A stretch of 64,000 bases of DNA from DAHUYF01 sp035623985. Its GTDB lineage: Bacteria; Pseudomonadota; Alphaproteobacteria; ATCC43930; CGMCC-115725. Below, piece by piece: positions 51,083-62,723 of the stretch. The number at the start of each line of letters is the position of its first letter. The first letter of the stretch is position 1. The notes below the pieces were generated by a model. It did not search any database. It worked only from the letters and a program-made list of their open reading frames with translations, and had not been told where the DNA came from. The stretch covers positions 25,184 to 89,183 of the forward strand of contig DASPSJ010000020.1 of assembly GCA_035623985.1 (NCBI GenBank). Reading direction: 5' to 3'. Made by a program: the position numbers and the translations under genes.

Positions 51083-52003
51083 ATGACGTCAAAAATCGTT
51101 AAGCTCCTGGCCGCCGCGGGCGTTGCCGGGTTCGCCGGGTGGGCCGGCCAGGCTTCGGCGGTGGAACTCGTGACACCGTATCTGCCGGGCAATTCCGTCG
51201 GTATTCCGACCGGTGCGCTGCCGCCTCCCGGTTTCTATGCCAGCGACATCAACGTCGTCATCAATGGCCCGATCACCAACGGTTCCGGCAATTCGATCGG
51301 CGCCAATGTCTCCGTCTACCTGAACATCCCGTCGGTCCTGTGGGTCCCGGGGCTGAACATCCTCGGCGCGACTTATGCCGCGGCGGTTGTCGAGCCCTAT
51401 GTGGAGCAGAACGTCGATCTCGGCTCCATCGGCGGCCCCAAATCGATCTCGAACGGCATGTTCAACACCATCATCGTGCCGCTGATCCTGTCTTGGAACA
51501 TGCATCCGTTCTTCATCTCGACCGGCCTCGGGGTCTACCTTCCTGACGGCTACATCCAGACCAATACGACCGCCGGCGTGAAGCATCTCGCGCTGTCGGA
51601 CATCGCCAACGACTACACGACCTTCGAGCCGAACGTGGCCGTGTCATGGCTGCAAAGCGGCTGGAACCTCACGGCGAAGGGCGTGATCGACATCAACACG
51701 AAGGACACCGACACCAACTATCAATCGGGTGACGTGTTCTTCCTCGACTTCACCGCCTCCTATGCGATCGGCAAATGGACCCTGGGCGCCGGCGGAAACT
51801 GGACCCAGCAGTTCAGCGACGACACGCTCGGCGGCGTGAAAGTGGGCAGCGACGGCCATCGGGTCGAGCGCGTCCTGCTCGGGCCGCTCATGGGCTACAA
51901 TTTCGGCCCGGCCGAGCTCAACGCGAAGATCCTGTTCACCGCTTCGCAGCAGAATATCGGAGCCAGCACCTTCACCTACTTCGGCGTTTCCTTCCCGTTC
52001 TAA
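51083..52003 (+). CDS. Outer-membrane MetA-pathway-like (SphA/phenol-degradation type) beta-barrel protein
   Basis: From the ATG at 51083, after AAGGTGGGG, the protein has 306 residues: a signal peptide (MTSKIVKLLAAAGVAGFAGW to ASA), then a beta-rich chain ending in VSFPF with the terminal Phe that guides outer-membrane assembly. Its GALPPPGFYASDINVVINGP, DITNG-like loops and DLGSIGGPK resemble the Phenol_MetA_deg family, taken to be channels for hydrophobic compounds. The substrate is unknown. A strong terminator follows directly (52032-52060). An earlier ATG at 51008 lies in frame but precedes the signal peptide. Confidence 0.8.
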   Translation: MTSKIVKLLAAAGVAGFAGWAGQASAVELVTPYLPGNSVGIPTGALPPPGFYASDINVVINGPITNGSGNSIGANVSVYLNIPSVLWVPGLNILGATYAAAVVEPYVEQNVDLGSIGGPKSISNGMFNTIIVPLILSWNMHPFFISTGLGVYLPDGYIQTNTTAGVKHLALSDIANDYTTFEPNVAVSWLQSGWNLTAKGVIDINTKDTDTNYQSGDVFFLDFTASYAIGKWTLGAGGNWTQQFSDDTLGGVKVGSDGHRVERVLLGPLMGYNFGPAELNAKILFTASQQNIGASTFTYFGVSFPF

Positions 52004-52031
52004 GGCGAACGGAAGAGACTTCCGAAACCGC

Positions 52032-52060
52032 AAACGGCGCCGGGTTTCCCGGCGCCGTTT
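52032..52060 (+). terminator. Strong intrinsic terminator
   Basis: AAACGGCGCCGGG (52032-52044) and its exact complement CCCGGCGCCGTTT (52048-52060) are separated by TTT, giving a 13-bp perfect stem, followed by CGTTTTCTG. It stands 29 bases after the stop of the outer-membrane gene, on the plus strand. Confidence 0.85.
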
Positions 52061-52114
52061 CGTTTTCTGCCGCATCCGCAGGCGGCGGCCCGCGCGTCGC
52101 GGCGGGGGGCGCGG

Positions 52115-53053
52115 TCACATCACGGGGGTGAGCAGCGTCCCGCCGGCGAAATGCGCGCTGAGATTGTCGACGACGAGCTGGCCCATGGCGGCGCGGGTGG
52201 CATGGGTGGCGCTGCCGACATGCGGCTGCAGCACCACGGTCTCCAGCCCGAGAAGCGCTTCGGGCACGCGCGGCTCGTCGCTGAAGACGTCGAGCCCGGC
52301 GCCGCCCAGCCTGCCCTCCTCCAGCATCCTCACCATCGCCGCCTCCTCGATCACCGAGCCGCGGGCGATGTTGATGACGACGCCCTTCGACCCGAGCGCC
52401 GCCAGCACCTCGGCATTGACGAGGTTGCGCGTCGCGGCGCCGCCGGGACAAGTCACCATGAGATAGTCGACGTCCCGCGCCATCTCGACGAGGTCGGGAT
52501 AATAGCGGTAGGCCACGCCCGGCTTGGCGCGCGGACCGTGATAGACGATCCGCATGCCAAAAGCCTCGGCGCGCTTGGCGACGGCAAGGCCGATGCGGCC
52601 CAATCCCAAGACGCCCATGCTCGCGCCGCCCACCTTCGTGGCCAGCGGCAGATTGGCCTTGAGCCACTTGCCCTCGCGCACGTAACGGTCGCCGACGACG
52701 ACGCGCCGCGCCACCGCCAGCACCAACGCCATGCCGATATCGGCGACGTCGTCGGTGAGCACGTCGGGGGTGTTGGTGACGGCAATGCCGCGCTGCCTGG
52801 CGGCGGCCAGATCGATGTGATCGACGCCGATGCTCATGGTCGCGATGATCTCGGTCTTGGGCAACTCGTCCATCAGCGCCCCGTCGATGCGGAAGCCGCC
52901 GCCCGTGGCAATCGCATGGACGCGATCCCTGATCTCGCCGAAGAACGCCGAACGATGCTTCGCCTGCCACAGACAATGCACCGTGAAGAGCCGGTCGAGC
53001 TGCTCCATCGCCGTGGCATAGATCGGAATGGTAAGGACGATATCCGGTTTCAT
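52115..53053 (-). CDS. D-isomer 2-hydroxyacid dehydrogenase (GyaR/hydroxypyruvate reductase-like)
   Basis: The 312-aa protein has the NAD-binding GASMGVLGLGRIGLAVAKRA (about 145-165), Arg in INIARGSVIEEAAMVRMLEE, Glu in DVFSDEPRVPE, and the catalytic His in LQPHVGSATHATRAAMGQLV. This set is that of the D-2-hydroxyacid dehydrogenases of glyoxylate/hydroxypyruvate type. Length is typical. It is a single minus-strand gene with no obvious operon partner. NADP preference might follow from VYHGPRAKPG after the Rossmann strand. Confidence 0.9.
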   Translation of the reverse strand: MKPDIVLTIPIYATAMEQLDRLFTVHCLWQAKHRSAFFGEIRDRVHAIATGGGFRIDGALMDELPKTEIIATMSIGVDHIDLAAARQRGIAVTNTPDVLTDDVADIGMALVLAVARRVVVGDRYVREGKWLKANLPLATKVGGASMGVLGLGRIGLAVAKRAEAFGMRIVYHGPRAKPGVAYRYYPDLVEMARDVDYLMVTCPGGAATRNLVNAEVLAALGSKGVVINIARGSVIEEAAMVRMLEEGRLGGAGLDVFSDEPRVPEALLGLETVVLQPHVGSATHATRAAMGQLVVDNLSAHFAGGTLLTPVM

Positions 53054-53395
53054 GCCATTCCCCCGCCGCGCTGCCGCGAGAATGTAAGCGCCGGGCCGCC
53101 CGCGTCAAATGCGGATCGTCACTCCCGTCTTGCCTAAGCGAGGGGCCTCCCGGTAAGACTCTGCCGCTGGGAGGGCAGCATGGCGGTCTCGGAGCGGCAG
53201 CCGGTCGTGGATCCGGGGGGTATGGCGCGCAATAATCCTGCGCCGAAGTACCGCTGCCGGCGCTCCGAAGGCGTCGGTGCCTCCATCGGCTCGGCGCGGT
53301 TCCCGCCACCCAATCACCGAGACGCCGCCCCTCTCGTCGCCGACGAGCGGCTTTCCGGCCGCGACGAACCGGACGGCGTCCTCTGAGGCGGGACC
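53054..53395. other. Intergenic region without a convincing gene
   Basis: A 68-codon plus-strand frame at 53180-53386 exists, but its residue use is not like a folded protein (Arg/Pro-rich, no clear secondary-structure pattern) and I do not call it. No repeat or clear promoter was found. Confidence 0.5.
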
Positions 53396-54298
53396 ATGGA
53401 CGCGCCGACCCGCCCAGCCAAAGCCAAAATCCCGGAACTCACCGCCGATCTCAGCGTCGGCGACGGGCTGCAAGAGATGCTCGCCGGCGCCCATGGCGCG
53501 CTCAGCCGGCGCGCCAACGACGCCCGCTATCCCACCGCCGAGGCGGTTCATCGCTTCCGCGTCGGGCTGCGGCGGCTGCGCTCGATCCTTTCCGCCTTCG
53601 GCGACGCTTTCCCCGAGCGCGAGCGCCGCGCCCTCAGCGACCGGCTGCGCGCCGTGGCGCAGCGCTATGGCCGCGCCCGCGAATGGGACGTGTTCCTGGA
53701 GGGCAGCATTGCGCCGCTGCGCGCGGCGCTGCCGGAGGAGGCGGCGCTGGCGGCGCTTGAGCGGCTGGCACGCAAGGCGCGGCGCGCGGCGCTGCCGCCC
53801 GGCGACACGCTCAAAAGCCATCTCGCCGCCATCGAGCACGCCATCGCCGAGGCGGCCTGGCTGCGCCGGCCGGCGCCCAGCCGGGCGGAGATCTGGGCGA
53901 TGCCGCTGCGGGATTACGCCGTCGGCCTGCTCGATCAGCGGCACCGCAAGCTGCGCAAGCGCCTCAAGCATGTCGACCTGGCCGATGCCGCCAGCTTCCA
54001 TCAGCTCCGAATTCGCGTCAAAAAATTACGCTACCCGATTGAATTGCTTAAATCCTTGTTCGATGAAGACCTTGCCGAAAATTATCTCGAACGGCTCATC
54101 CAGTTACAGGATCTGATGGGCAGGATGAACGACGCGCGGGTCGGCAGCGCGCTTATGCAGGCGCTGGCGCCGCCGCCCCCGCCGCCGGCGCAGCATCTGC
54201 TGGCCGGCTGGATGGCGCGCGAGATCGCCACCTGCCGCGAGCGCTTTCCGGCCCGCGCCCGCGCCTTCCGTCGCGCCGATCCGTTCTGGGAAGCCTAA
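53396..54298 (+). CDS. CHAD-domain protein
   Basis: The 300-aa protein is a single CHAD domain: EAVHRFRVGLRRLRSILSAF, then YGRAREWDVFLEGS and, in the second half, DAASFHQLRIRVKKLRYPIE. The conserved His/Arg/Lys residues are those thought to bind polyphosphate. CHAD proteins have been found on polyester granules and with polyphosphate, but no such gene is next to it. A stretch from about 53998 to 54115 is much richer in A+T than the rest of the gene, with AAA, TTA, AAT and TAT codons. It ends 4 bases inside the next gene's tail. Confidence 0.88.
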   Translation: MDAPTRPAKAKIPELTADLSVGDGLQEMLAGAHGALSRRANDARYPTAEAVHRFRVGLRRLRSILSAFGDAFPERERRALSDRLRAVAQRYGRAREWDVFLEGSIAPLRAALPEEAALAALERLARKARRAALPPGDTLKSHLAAIEHAIAEAAWLRRPAPSRAEIWAMPLRDYAVGLLDQRHRKLRKRLKHVDLADAASFHQLRIRVKKLRYPIELLKSLFDEDLAENYLERLIQLQDLMGRMNDARVGSALMQALAPPPPPPAQHLLAGWMAREIATCRERFPARARAFRRADPFWEA

Positions 54299-54765
54299 TA
54301 AACCGAGCAGGCCGCCTGCGCGCACACCGGCGGTCGCTTGAACCAATTGATCAGCCAATCGCTGTCGCTTGCGTCGGATTTCGCTGCCGGTTGCGCCGGT
54401 TGCGGCTGCGCCGTCTGCTGTGCCGGAGCCGGCGGCGGCGTCACGACTTGCGGCGGCATCACGACTTGCGGTGGCATCACGACTTGCGGCGGCGTCACGA
54501 CCTGCGGCGCAACGGCTTGCGACGGCGGCGCTTGCGACAGGCGGTCATATTCCGATTGCACGCAGCGCGCGATTTCCATCGTTCCTGGCGTATAGCCGAA
54601 ATCGCGGCACAAGGTCCGCGCGCGCTCGAGCGCCTGCTGTTGCGCTTGATCGGCCTGCACGCGCTTGCCGCCACAGCCTCCGAGCAACAGCGCGCCGACG
54701 AGGCACAGCGCCGGGATTGCGAGGTGCCGCCAACGACGGACGTTCCCTCTTCCTCCAGACGTCAT
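54295..54765 (-). CDS. Proline-rich lipoprotein with PPQVV repeats
   Basis: The 156-aa protein has a lipobox (CLVGALLLGGCGGKRVQADQ, Cys at about residue 32), a helical mature start (QALERARTLCRDFGYTPGTM), then four tandem six-residue PPQVV(T/M) units encoded by an 18-bp DNA repeat (54434-54505), and a short Cys-containing tail. It probably sits in the outer membrane. The ATG overlaps the previous gene's stop by 4 nt, so it belongs to the same minus-strand operon as the SDR and kinase genes. Function unknown. Confidence 0.75.
   Translation of the reverse strand: MTSGGRGNVRRWRHLAIPALCLVGALLLGGCGGKRVQADQAQQQALERARTLCRDFGYTPGTMEIARCVQSEYDRLSQAPPSQAVAPQVVTPPQVVMPPQVVMPPQVVTPPPAPAQQTAQPQPAQPAAKSDASDSDWLINWFKRPPVCAQAACSVY
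54434..54505. repeat. Four tandem 18-bp repeats
   Basis: Units of GGCGGC(A/G)TCACGACTTGC with small changes repeat four times in frame with the lipoprotein gene and encode the PPQVV-type repeats of its minus-strand product. Confidence 0.8.
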
Positions 54766-55202
54766 GCGTCCCCTTCCCCCAGGCTGGCTTCCGGTCGCCC
54801 GCGATCGCGCAAGCTAACACAGGGTCCGGAGGAAGGCGAGTTGCGCCGCCCCGGCGACGGCGGATGCGCCTCGGCGGCGGCAAGGTAATCGGGATTGCTC
54901 TCGGCGAGCTTCTGCACCGTCATCGACCAAAGCAGAGTGCGGAGCGCCGCGCGCGCGGGACCGGGCGCATCGGCGGCACCGGCGCGGATCTCGCCGGCAA
55001 GACGGCACAACAGGTCTTCGATCCGACCCTCGCCGTACCGCTCCGCCAGCGCCCGGCGCAGGCGCTCGACGGGAGCATCGCCGGCGGCGCGCTCGCGCTC
55101 GGCGATGGCGCGGGCGCGGGCGGCGAGCTTGGCGTCGCCGCCTTGCGCTTCAGCCTCGCGCGCGAGCGCGAGCAGGAAGGCGGCATCGGGGGGATCGCGC
55201 AT
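54762..55202 (-). CDS. Uncharacterised small protein, DUF6285-like
   Basis: The 146-aa protein starts MRDPPDAAFLLALAREAEAQ and is helical, ending in a low-complexity Pro/Ser/Arg tail. Its start overlaps the stop of the kinase-like gene (ATGA), so it is co-translated. Small helical proteins of this type (DUF6285, from memory) recur next to phosphotransferase and acyl-CoA dehydrogenase genes in actinobacteria and proteobacteria. It may be a partner of the kinase. No catalytic motif is visible. Confidence 0.7.
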   Translation of the reverse strand: MRDPPDAAFLLALAREAEAQGGDAKLAARARAIAERERAAGDAPVERLRRALAERYGEGRIEDLLCRLAGEIRAGAADAPGPARAALRTLLWSMTVQKLAESNPDYLAAAEAHPPSPGRRNSPSSGPCVSLRDRGRPEASLGEGDA

Positions 55203-56203
55203 CACGCCGCCTCGGTCAGCGTCAGGATCTCGAACTCGCACTCCGCTGGGCGGCGGCCGGTGAGGGCGAGATCGAGCGAGCGCTCGCCGCCGATGAGGCA
55301 GCGGTCGCGCTGGCGCAGCGCGATGACCAGCCAGCGCAGTGCCGCCATCACCTCCCACCAGCGCACGCGCTCGGCGGCGATCCGGCGGCCCGACGCCGCC
55401 TCATAGGCGCGGTAGAGCGCGGCGCGCGCGGCGATGCCGCCGGCTTCGCGGCCGTAAGCGCCGAAACGCCAGGGGCCGAGGCAAAACCAGCCGATGTCCT
55501 CGTCGGGATCGCTCCAGCCGGCGAACTCCCAATCGAGGAGCGCGGTGAAGCCTTGCGCGTCGGCAAGAAAATTCCCGGTGCGAAAATCGCCGTGGCAGAG
55601 CACGGGCTCGGCCGGCGGCGGCGCGTGGCGGATGAGCCAGCGCAAGCCCCATTCCGCCACCGGATGCGGCGCCCCGTCCGCCGCGAGCAGCCGCGCGCAT
55701 TGTTCGAGCCGCGCCTCGGCGGCGTCGACGGGCGGCGGCGCAAGGCAGGCAAATCCGGGATGTGCCGGCGTTATCGCATGCAACAGGGCCAGCTCGCGCG
55801 CCAGCCGCGCGACCAGGGCCTGGCGCTCGCCGCCGAGCTCGCCCGCGATGATGCGTTCCCCGGCCGCCGCGCCGGCGATGAAGTGCATGAGAAAGAACGG
55901 CCGGCCGATGACGGCGCAATCCTCGCACAGCAGCAGCGGCTGCGGCACGCTGATGCCGGCGGCATGGACCGCGCGCAGCACCTGGAACTCGGCGGCGCGG
56001 TCAAGGCCGATGCCGAGCGCCGTCGCGCCGTCCGTCCGCAGCACCAGGCGCCAGCCGCCGGCGAGGCTGCCGCCCTCGAGCCGGGCGGCGACGAGCCAGT
56101 TCTCCTGCACGGCGCCGTCCGGCAGGCGGCGAAGCTCGTCGATCTCGGCCGAGCGCGCGCCGGTGGCCTCTGTCAGGTAGCGCCGGAGCGCGGCGGCGTT
56201 CAC
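55202..56203 (-). CDS. Phosphotransferase family protein (aminoglycoside phosphotransferase fold)
   Basis: The 333-aa protein begins at a GTG that overlaps the SDR stop (GTGA). It has the kinase-like fold with catalytic loop VLCHGDFRTGNFLADAQGFT (His-Gly-Asp and the Asn of the metal site) and LLDWEFAGWSDPDEDIGWFC with the Asp of the DFG-like element, as in APH-type kinases and the acyl-CoA-dehydrogenase-linked PHK family. The N-lobe glycine loop is DGAVQENWLV. The substrate is probably a small hydroxylated metabolite; resistance to aminoglycosides is unlikely because of the genomic setting. Confidence 0.88.
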   Translation of the reverse strand: MNAAALRRYLTEATGARSAEIDELRRLPDGAVQENWLVAARLEGGSLAGGWRLVLRTDGATALGIGLDRAAEFQVLRAVHAAGISVPQPLLLCEDCAVIGRPFFLMHFIAGAAAGERIIAGELGGERQALVARLARELALLHAITPAHPGFACLAPPPVDAAEARLEQCARLLAADGAPHPVAEWGLRWLIRHAPPPAEPVLCHGDFRTGNFLADAQGFTALLDWEFAGWSDPDEDIGWFCLGPWRFGAYGREAGGIAARAALYRAYEAASGRRIAAERVRWWEVMAALRWLVIALRQRDRCLIGGERSLDLALTGRRPAECEFEILTLTEAA

Positions 56204-56964
56204 ACGCTCGCCACCGCGTGGCCGCCGTCGACCGGAAGCACCGCGCCGGTGATGTAGGCGCCGGCGTCGGAGACCAGCAGCAGCAACGCACCGTCGAGAT
56301 CGCGCGCCTCGCCCGAGCGGCCCATCGGAATGCGCGCCACCAGCGCCTGGCCGACCTCGCTGCGCAGAAAGCCGCGATTCATGTCGGTCTCGAAATAGCC
56401 GGGAGCGATGGCGTTGACCGTGACGCCGTGGCGGGCCAGCTCCATCGCCATGGTGTGAGTAAGATGCACCAGCCCCGCCTTGGCCGCGCAATAGCTTGGC
56501 ACATGCCGGATCGTCCGCAGCGCCAGCAGCGAGGCGATGTTGACGATGCGGCCGCCGCGGCCGGCGGCGATCCAGCGCGCGGCAAGATCGCGCGACAGCA
56601 GCCAGGCGCCTTTGAGGTTGGTGTCGACGACCCGGTCCCATTCCGCTTCGCTGTGCTCCAGCATCGGCTTGGAGACGGCGATGCCGGCGTTGTTGACGAG
56701 GATGTCGATGGGGCCGAGCGCCGCTTGCGCCGCGCTCACCGCCGTCCGCACGCTTTCGGCGTCGGTGACGTCGCAGACGACGGCGGTGGCGCGCCCGCCC
56801 GCGCCGGCGATCTCGCGCGCGGCCTCGTCGAGCGTCTCGCGCCGGCGCGCGGCCAGCGCCACCGCCGCGCCGGCGCGCGCCAGCACGCCGGCGAAATGCC
56901 GGCCAAGGCCGCCCGACGCCCCGGTCACCAGCGCCACGCGGCCGGCAAGATCGAAAACCGCCAT
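56200..56964 (-). CDS. SDR-family oxidoreductase
   Basis: The 254-aa protein shows the SDR motifs: VALVTGASGGLGRHFAGVLA, DILVNNAGIAVSKPMLEHSE, the catalytic Ser in IVNIASLLALRTIRHVPSYC and YCAAKAGLVHLTHTMAMELA. AARRRETLDEA after the second strand carries Arg residues, favouring NADP. Its stop overlaps the GTG start of the kinase-like gene. As the first gene of a four-gene minus-strand operon it could act on a fatty-acid or alcohol substrate together with the kinase. Confidence 0.9.
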   Translation of the reverse strand: MAVFDLAGRVALVTGASGGLGRHFAGVLARAGAAVALAARRRETLDEAAREIAGAGGRATAVVCDVTDAESVRTAVSAAQAALGPIDILVNNAGIAVSKPMLEHSEAEWDRVVDTNLKGAWLLSRDLAARWIAAGRGGRIVNIASLLALRTIRHVPSYCAAKAGLVHLTHTMAMELARHGVTVNAIAPGYFETDMNRGFLRSEVGQALVARIPMGRSGEARDLDGALLLLVSDAGAYITGAVLPVDGGHAVASV

Positions 56965-57080
56965 GAAACTCCGTCGCCTCCCCTGCCGCCTCGCGCGCCA
57001 TCCTTGTCGCCGCGGAAACGAGCGTCAAGGCCGCAGCCGTGCTATGATCGGACGTTGTTCCGCGCCGGGAAGGTCGAGCC

Positions 57081-57710
57081 TTGCATATCGACATCGTTTC
57101 CGACGTCGTTTGCCCCTGGTGCTTCATTGGCAAGCGCCGGCTGGAGAAAGCGCTCGCCTTGCGCCCCGAGATCGCGGCGGAGATCACCTGGCGGCCGTTC
57201 CAGCTCAACCCCGACCTGCCGCCCGAAGGGATCGAGCGCCAAGCCTATCTCGCCACGAAATTCGGCGGCGCCGCTCAGGCCGAGCGCATCCATGCCACCC
57301 TCGCCGAGGCCGGAGCCACGGTCGACATTGCTTTCGCTTTCGACCGTATCCGCCGCACTCCCAACACGTGCGACGCCCATCGGCTGTTGCGCTACGCCGG
57401 CGCCGAAGGCAACGCCGAGAGGATGGTCGAGGCGCTGTTCCGCGCCTATTTCATCGACGGCCGCGACATCGGCGACCGGGCGGTGCTGGCGGCGATCGCC
57501 GATGAGGTCGGGCTGGACGCCGCCGGAGCGGGCGCCTTTCTGGCGAGCGCCGCCGAGCTCGAGCAGGTGATGGCCGAAGATCGCGGCGCGCGCCGGCTCG
57601 GCATCAACGCGGTGCCGTGCTTCATCTTCGAGCGCCACTATGCCGTCTCGGGCGCGCAGGAGCCGGAATTCTTCCTGCCGGTGTTCGATCTCGTGCGCAA
57701 TAGCGGCTAG
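57081..57710 (+). CDS. DsbA-family oxidoreductase (FrnE-like)
   Basis: The 209-aa protein starts at TTG with GGGAAGG upstream and opens HIDIVSDVVCPWCFIGKRRL, with the CPWC active site of the DsbA/FrnE fold (about residues 10-13), the helical insertion EIAAEITWRPFQLNPDLPPE, and the cis-Pro loop GINAVPCFIFERHYAVSGAQ. No signal peptide is present, so it should be cytoplasmic, as for FrnE and 2-hydroxychromene-2-carboxylate isomerase-like proteins. FrnE of Deinococcus is a disulfide isomerase linked to oxidative stress. Confidence 0.9.
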   Translation: MHIDIVSDVVCPWCFIGKRRLEKALALRPEIAAEITWRPFQLNPDLPPEGIERQAYLATKFGGAAQAERIHATLAEAGATVDIAFAFDRIRRTPNTCDAHRLLRYAGAEGNAERMVEALFRAYFIDGRDIGDRAVLAAIADEVGLDAAGAGAFLASAAELEQVMAEDRGARRLGINAVPCFIFERHYAVSGAQEPEFFLPVFDLVRNSG

Positions 57711-57761
57711 GACGCGGCAGCACACATGCCTGCCACCGCGCGCCTCAGGGAGATCAAACTC

Positions 57762-58367
57762 GTGTCCCGCAGCCTCTTTCCCCTTGCCTGCGTCATCGTT
57801 CTGCGTGCGTTACCCGCCTTCGCCGAGGACCCGGCGCCCGCCGACAGACCCGTTCCCGCCGTCGGCGACATCTTCGAGTACGCAAAAAGCTTCATCACCG
57901 TGAAATGCGCGCGCTGGGAGGTGAAGGCGACCGGCAAGGACGGCTACACCCTTCTCCAATGCGGCGAAAACCTGGCTTATATCGATGCGGCAACGGATAC
58001 CGTCGCCAGGATCATGGCCGGCGACAAGCGTCTCATCGAGTTCAAGCCACGCTCGCCCACGCTCTCCTTCCCGCTTCAGCTCGGCAAGAAATGGAGCGGC
58101 CAGTATGACGGCTACCGGGATGACACCGGCGCCAGTTGGAAGAGCACGGTCGCCTGCGAGGTGACGTCCTTCGAAGCGATCAAGGTGGCCGCCGGCGAAT
58201 TCCAGGCCTATCGCATAGAGTGCGCCGATACTTGGGAATCCTTCCCCTTCCACGGCACCAGCCCTTCGACGGTCTGGTACGCGCCCAAGCCCGGCACCGT
58301 CGTCAAAGCCGTCAATCCCGCGCAAAGCGCCTTCGATTACGAGCTGGTGGCCTACCGGCCCAAGTAG
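57762..58367 (+). CDS. Exported protein of unknown function
   Basis: Starting at GTG 57762, with GGGAG upstream, the product has about 201 residues: a signal peptide (LFPLACVIVLRALPAFA), then VPAVGDIFEYAKSFITVKCA and a beta-rich body with FPLQLGKKWSGQYDGYRDDT, FEAIKVAAGEFQAYRIECAD and STVWYAPKPGTVVKAVNPAQ. The strand pattern (GxxFxAxRIE... VWYAPxxGxVVK) is like that of the DUF3108-type family of periplasmic proteins. The frame begins at an ATG at 57726, which would place a charged stretch ahead of the signal. Function unknown. Confidence 0.72.
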   Translation: MSRSLFPLACVIVLRALPAFAEDPAPADRPVPAVGDIFEYAKSFITVKCARWEVKATGKDGYTLLQCGENLAYIDAATDTVARIMAGDKRLIEFKPRSPTLSFPLQLGKKWSGQYDGYRDDTGASWKSTVACEVTSFEAIKVAAGEFQAYRIECADTWESFPFHGTSPSTVWYAPKPGTVVKAVNPAQSAFDYELVAYRPK

Positions 58368-58409
58368 CGGCGGCGGTCCGGCGGGCTTGCCCGGACCGCG
58401 AAGCCGGGC

Positions 58410-58626
58410 AGGGCTATCGCATATGAAATTCACCACGGAGGTTGAGCCGCGAAGCGGATCAACGAGAACACGGAGAAAAAAGAATGGCGCGCCTGCCTGC
58501 GCGAAGCCGAAGCGGCTTCGCTTCGGCGAAGGCAGGCAAAGCGCGCCTAACTTCAATCCTCCGTGTCCTCCGTGACCCCGTGGTGACTCTTTCCCGCCCG
58601 TGGTTCAGCGCATATGCGATTGCCCT
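58410..58626. mobile_element. Second MITE-like element with the same terminal repeats
   Basis: The ends AGGGCTATCGCATATG (58410-58425) and CATATGCGATTGCCCT (58611-58626) form a 16-bp inverted repeat with one mismatch. The flanks are GCGAAGCCGGGC (58398-58409) and GCGAAGCCGAGC (58627-58638), a 12-bp direct repeat with one mismatch. The inside is 217 bp with a long hairpin (58486-58547) and CACGGAG-type motifs near both ends. No protein is encoded. The right half is clearly similar to 8348-8396, which makes it a repeated family. It lies between the exported protein gene and the mfd stop. Confidence 0.75.
58486..58547. repeat. Imperfect long hairpin inside the element
   Basis: GGCGCGC at 58486-58492 pairs with GCGCGCC at 58541-58547. 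Inside, the segments around GCCTGCCTGCGCGAAG and CTTCGGCGAAGGCAGGC also pair with small bulges. It would fold as RNA or as a cruciform and is probably the centre of the mobile element. Confidence 0.6.
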
Positions 58627-58650
58627 GCGAAGCCGAGCAGATCGACGAGG

Positions 58651-62174
<3,524 letters not shown>

Positions 62175-62178
<4 letters not shown>

Positions 62179-62447
62179 GCCGGTCTCGGCCGGTAGCGGA
62201 AGTCCCGCAGCAGAAGCAGCACCTCGCCGTCATGCTCGGGCGGCGGCGCAGTCCGGCCCGTGATCCAATCGAAGAGCGCGGCGTCGTTCTCCGCCAGCAG
62301 CGCCTCGTAGCGGTCGAGCTGGGCGTCGCTCATGCCGGCGAGGTGGCGCTCGGCGAACGAGCCCAGCAGGAGGTCGGTTTCCTTGGTGCCGCGATGCCGG
62401 CTGCGGAACAGCAGGCGCTTGCGGCGGATATCCAGCGCCTCGCCCAT
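62175..62447 (-). CDS. sdhE: Succinate dehydrogenase assembly factor SdhE
   Basis: The 90-aa protein carries the family signature RRKRLLFRSRHRGTKETDLL, with the RG(T) sequence that inserts FAD in the flavoprotein subunit of succinate dehydrogenase, and the helical FAERHLAGMSDAQLDRYEAL and LLAENDAALFDWITGR that follow. It is a little longer than E. coli SdhE (88 aa). The stop overlaps mfd by 4 nt, and the neighbours mfd and recG are the normal order in alphaproteobacteria. Confidence 0.95.
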
Positions 62448-62548
62448 GGGCGGAGGGTATAGGAAATTTTCGCCGCGGCGTCAGCCGGCCGCCCGCGATG
62501 GGCTGGCCTGCGGTTTTGTGTATAGTCGGCAGCGGCTGCAAGACGGCC

Positions 62549-62685
62549 CGTGCATCCTTCGAGACGCCCGCTTCGCGGGCTCCTCAGGATGAGGGGAGAT
62601 CGGGTGGGGCATCCCCCTTCGATGCCGTTCCAACTCCTTCCTCATCCTGAGGAGCCCGCGAAGCGGGCGTCTCGAAGGACGCACG
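62549..62685. repeat. 46-bp-arm inverted repeat between sdhE and recG
   Basis: The arms at 62549-62594 and 62640-62685 are complementary over about 46 bases, with only one or two differences (for example ATCC against GACG near the outer ends). The sequence contains GACGCCCGCTTCGCGGGC and AGGATGAGG. It matches a kind of repeat common in alphaproteobacterial intergenic DNA. It would form a very stable cruciform or RNA stem and may act as a bidirectional barrier between the divergent genes. Confidence 0.75.
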
Positions 62686-62723
62686 GACGCTCATGCAGCC
62701 TTGCAACCAATGCCGCCCATCCC

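Noticed and set aside
53180..53386. 68-codon ORF upstream of the CHAD gene
   Set aside because: No recognisable secondary-structure pattern or ribosome-binding site; residue use is like a random frame.
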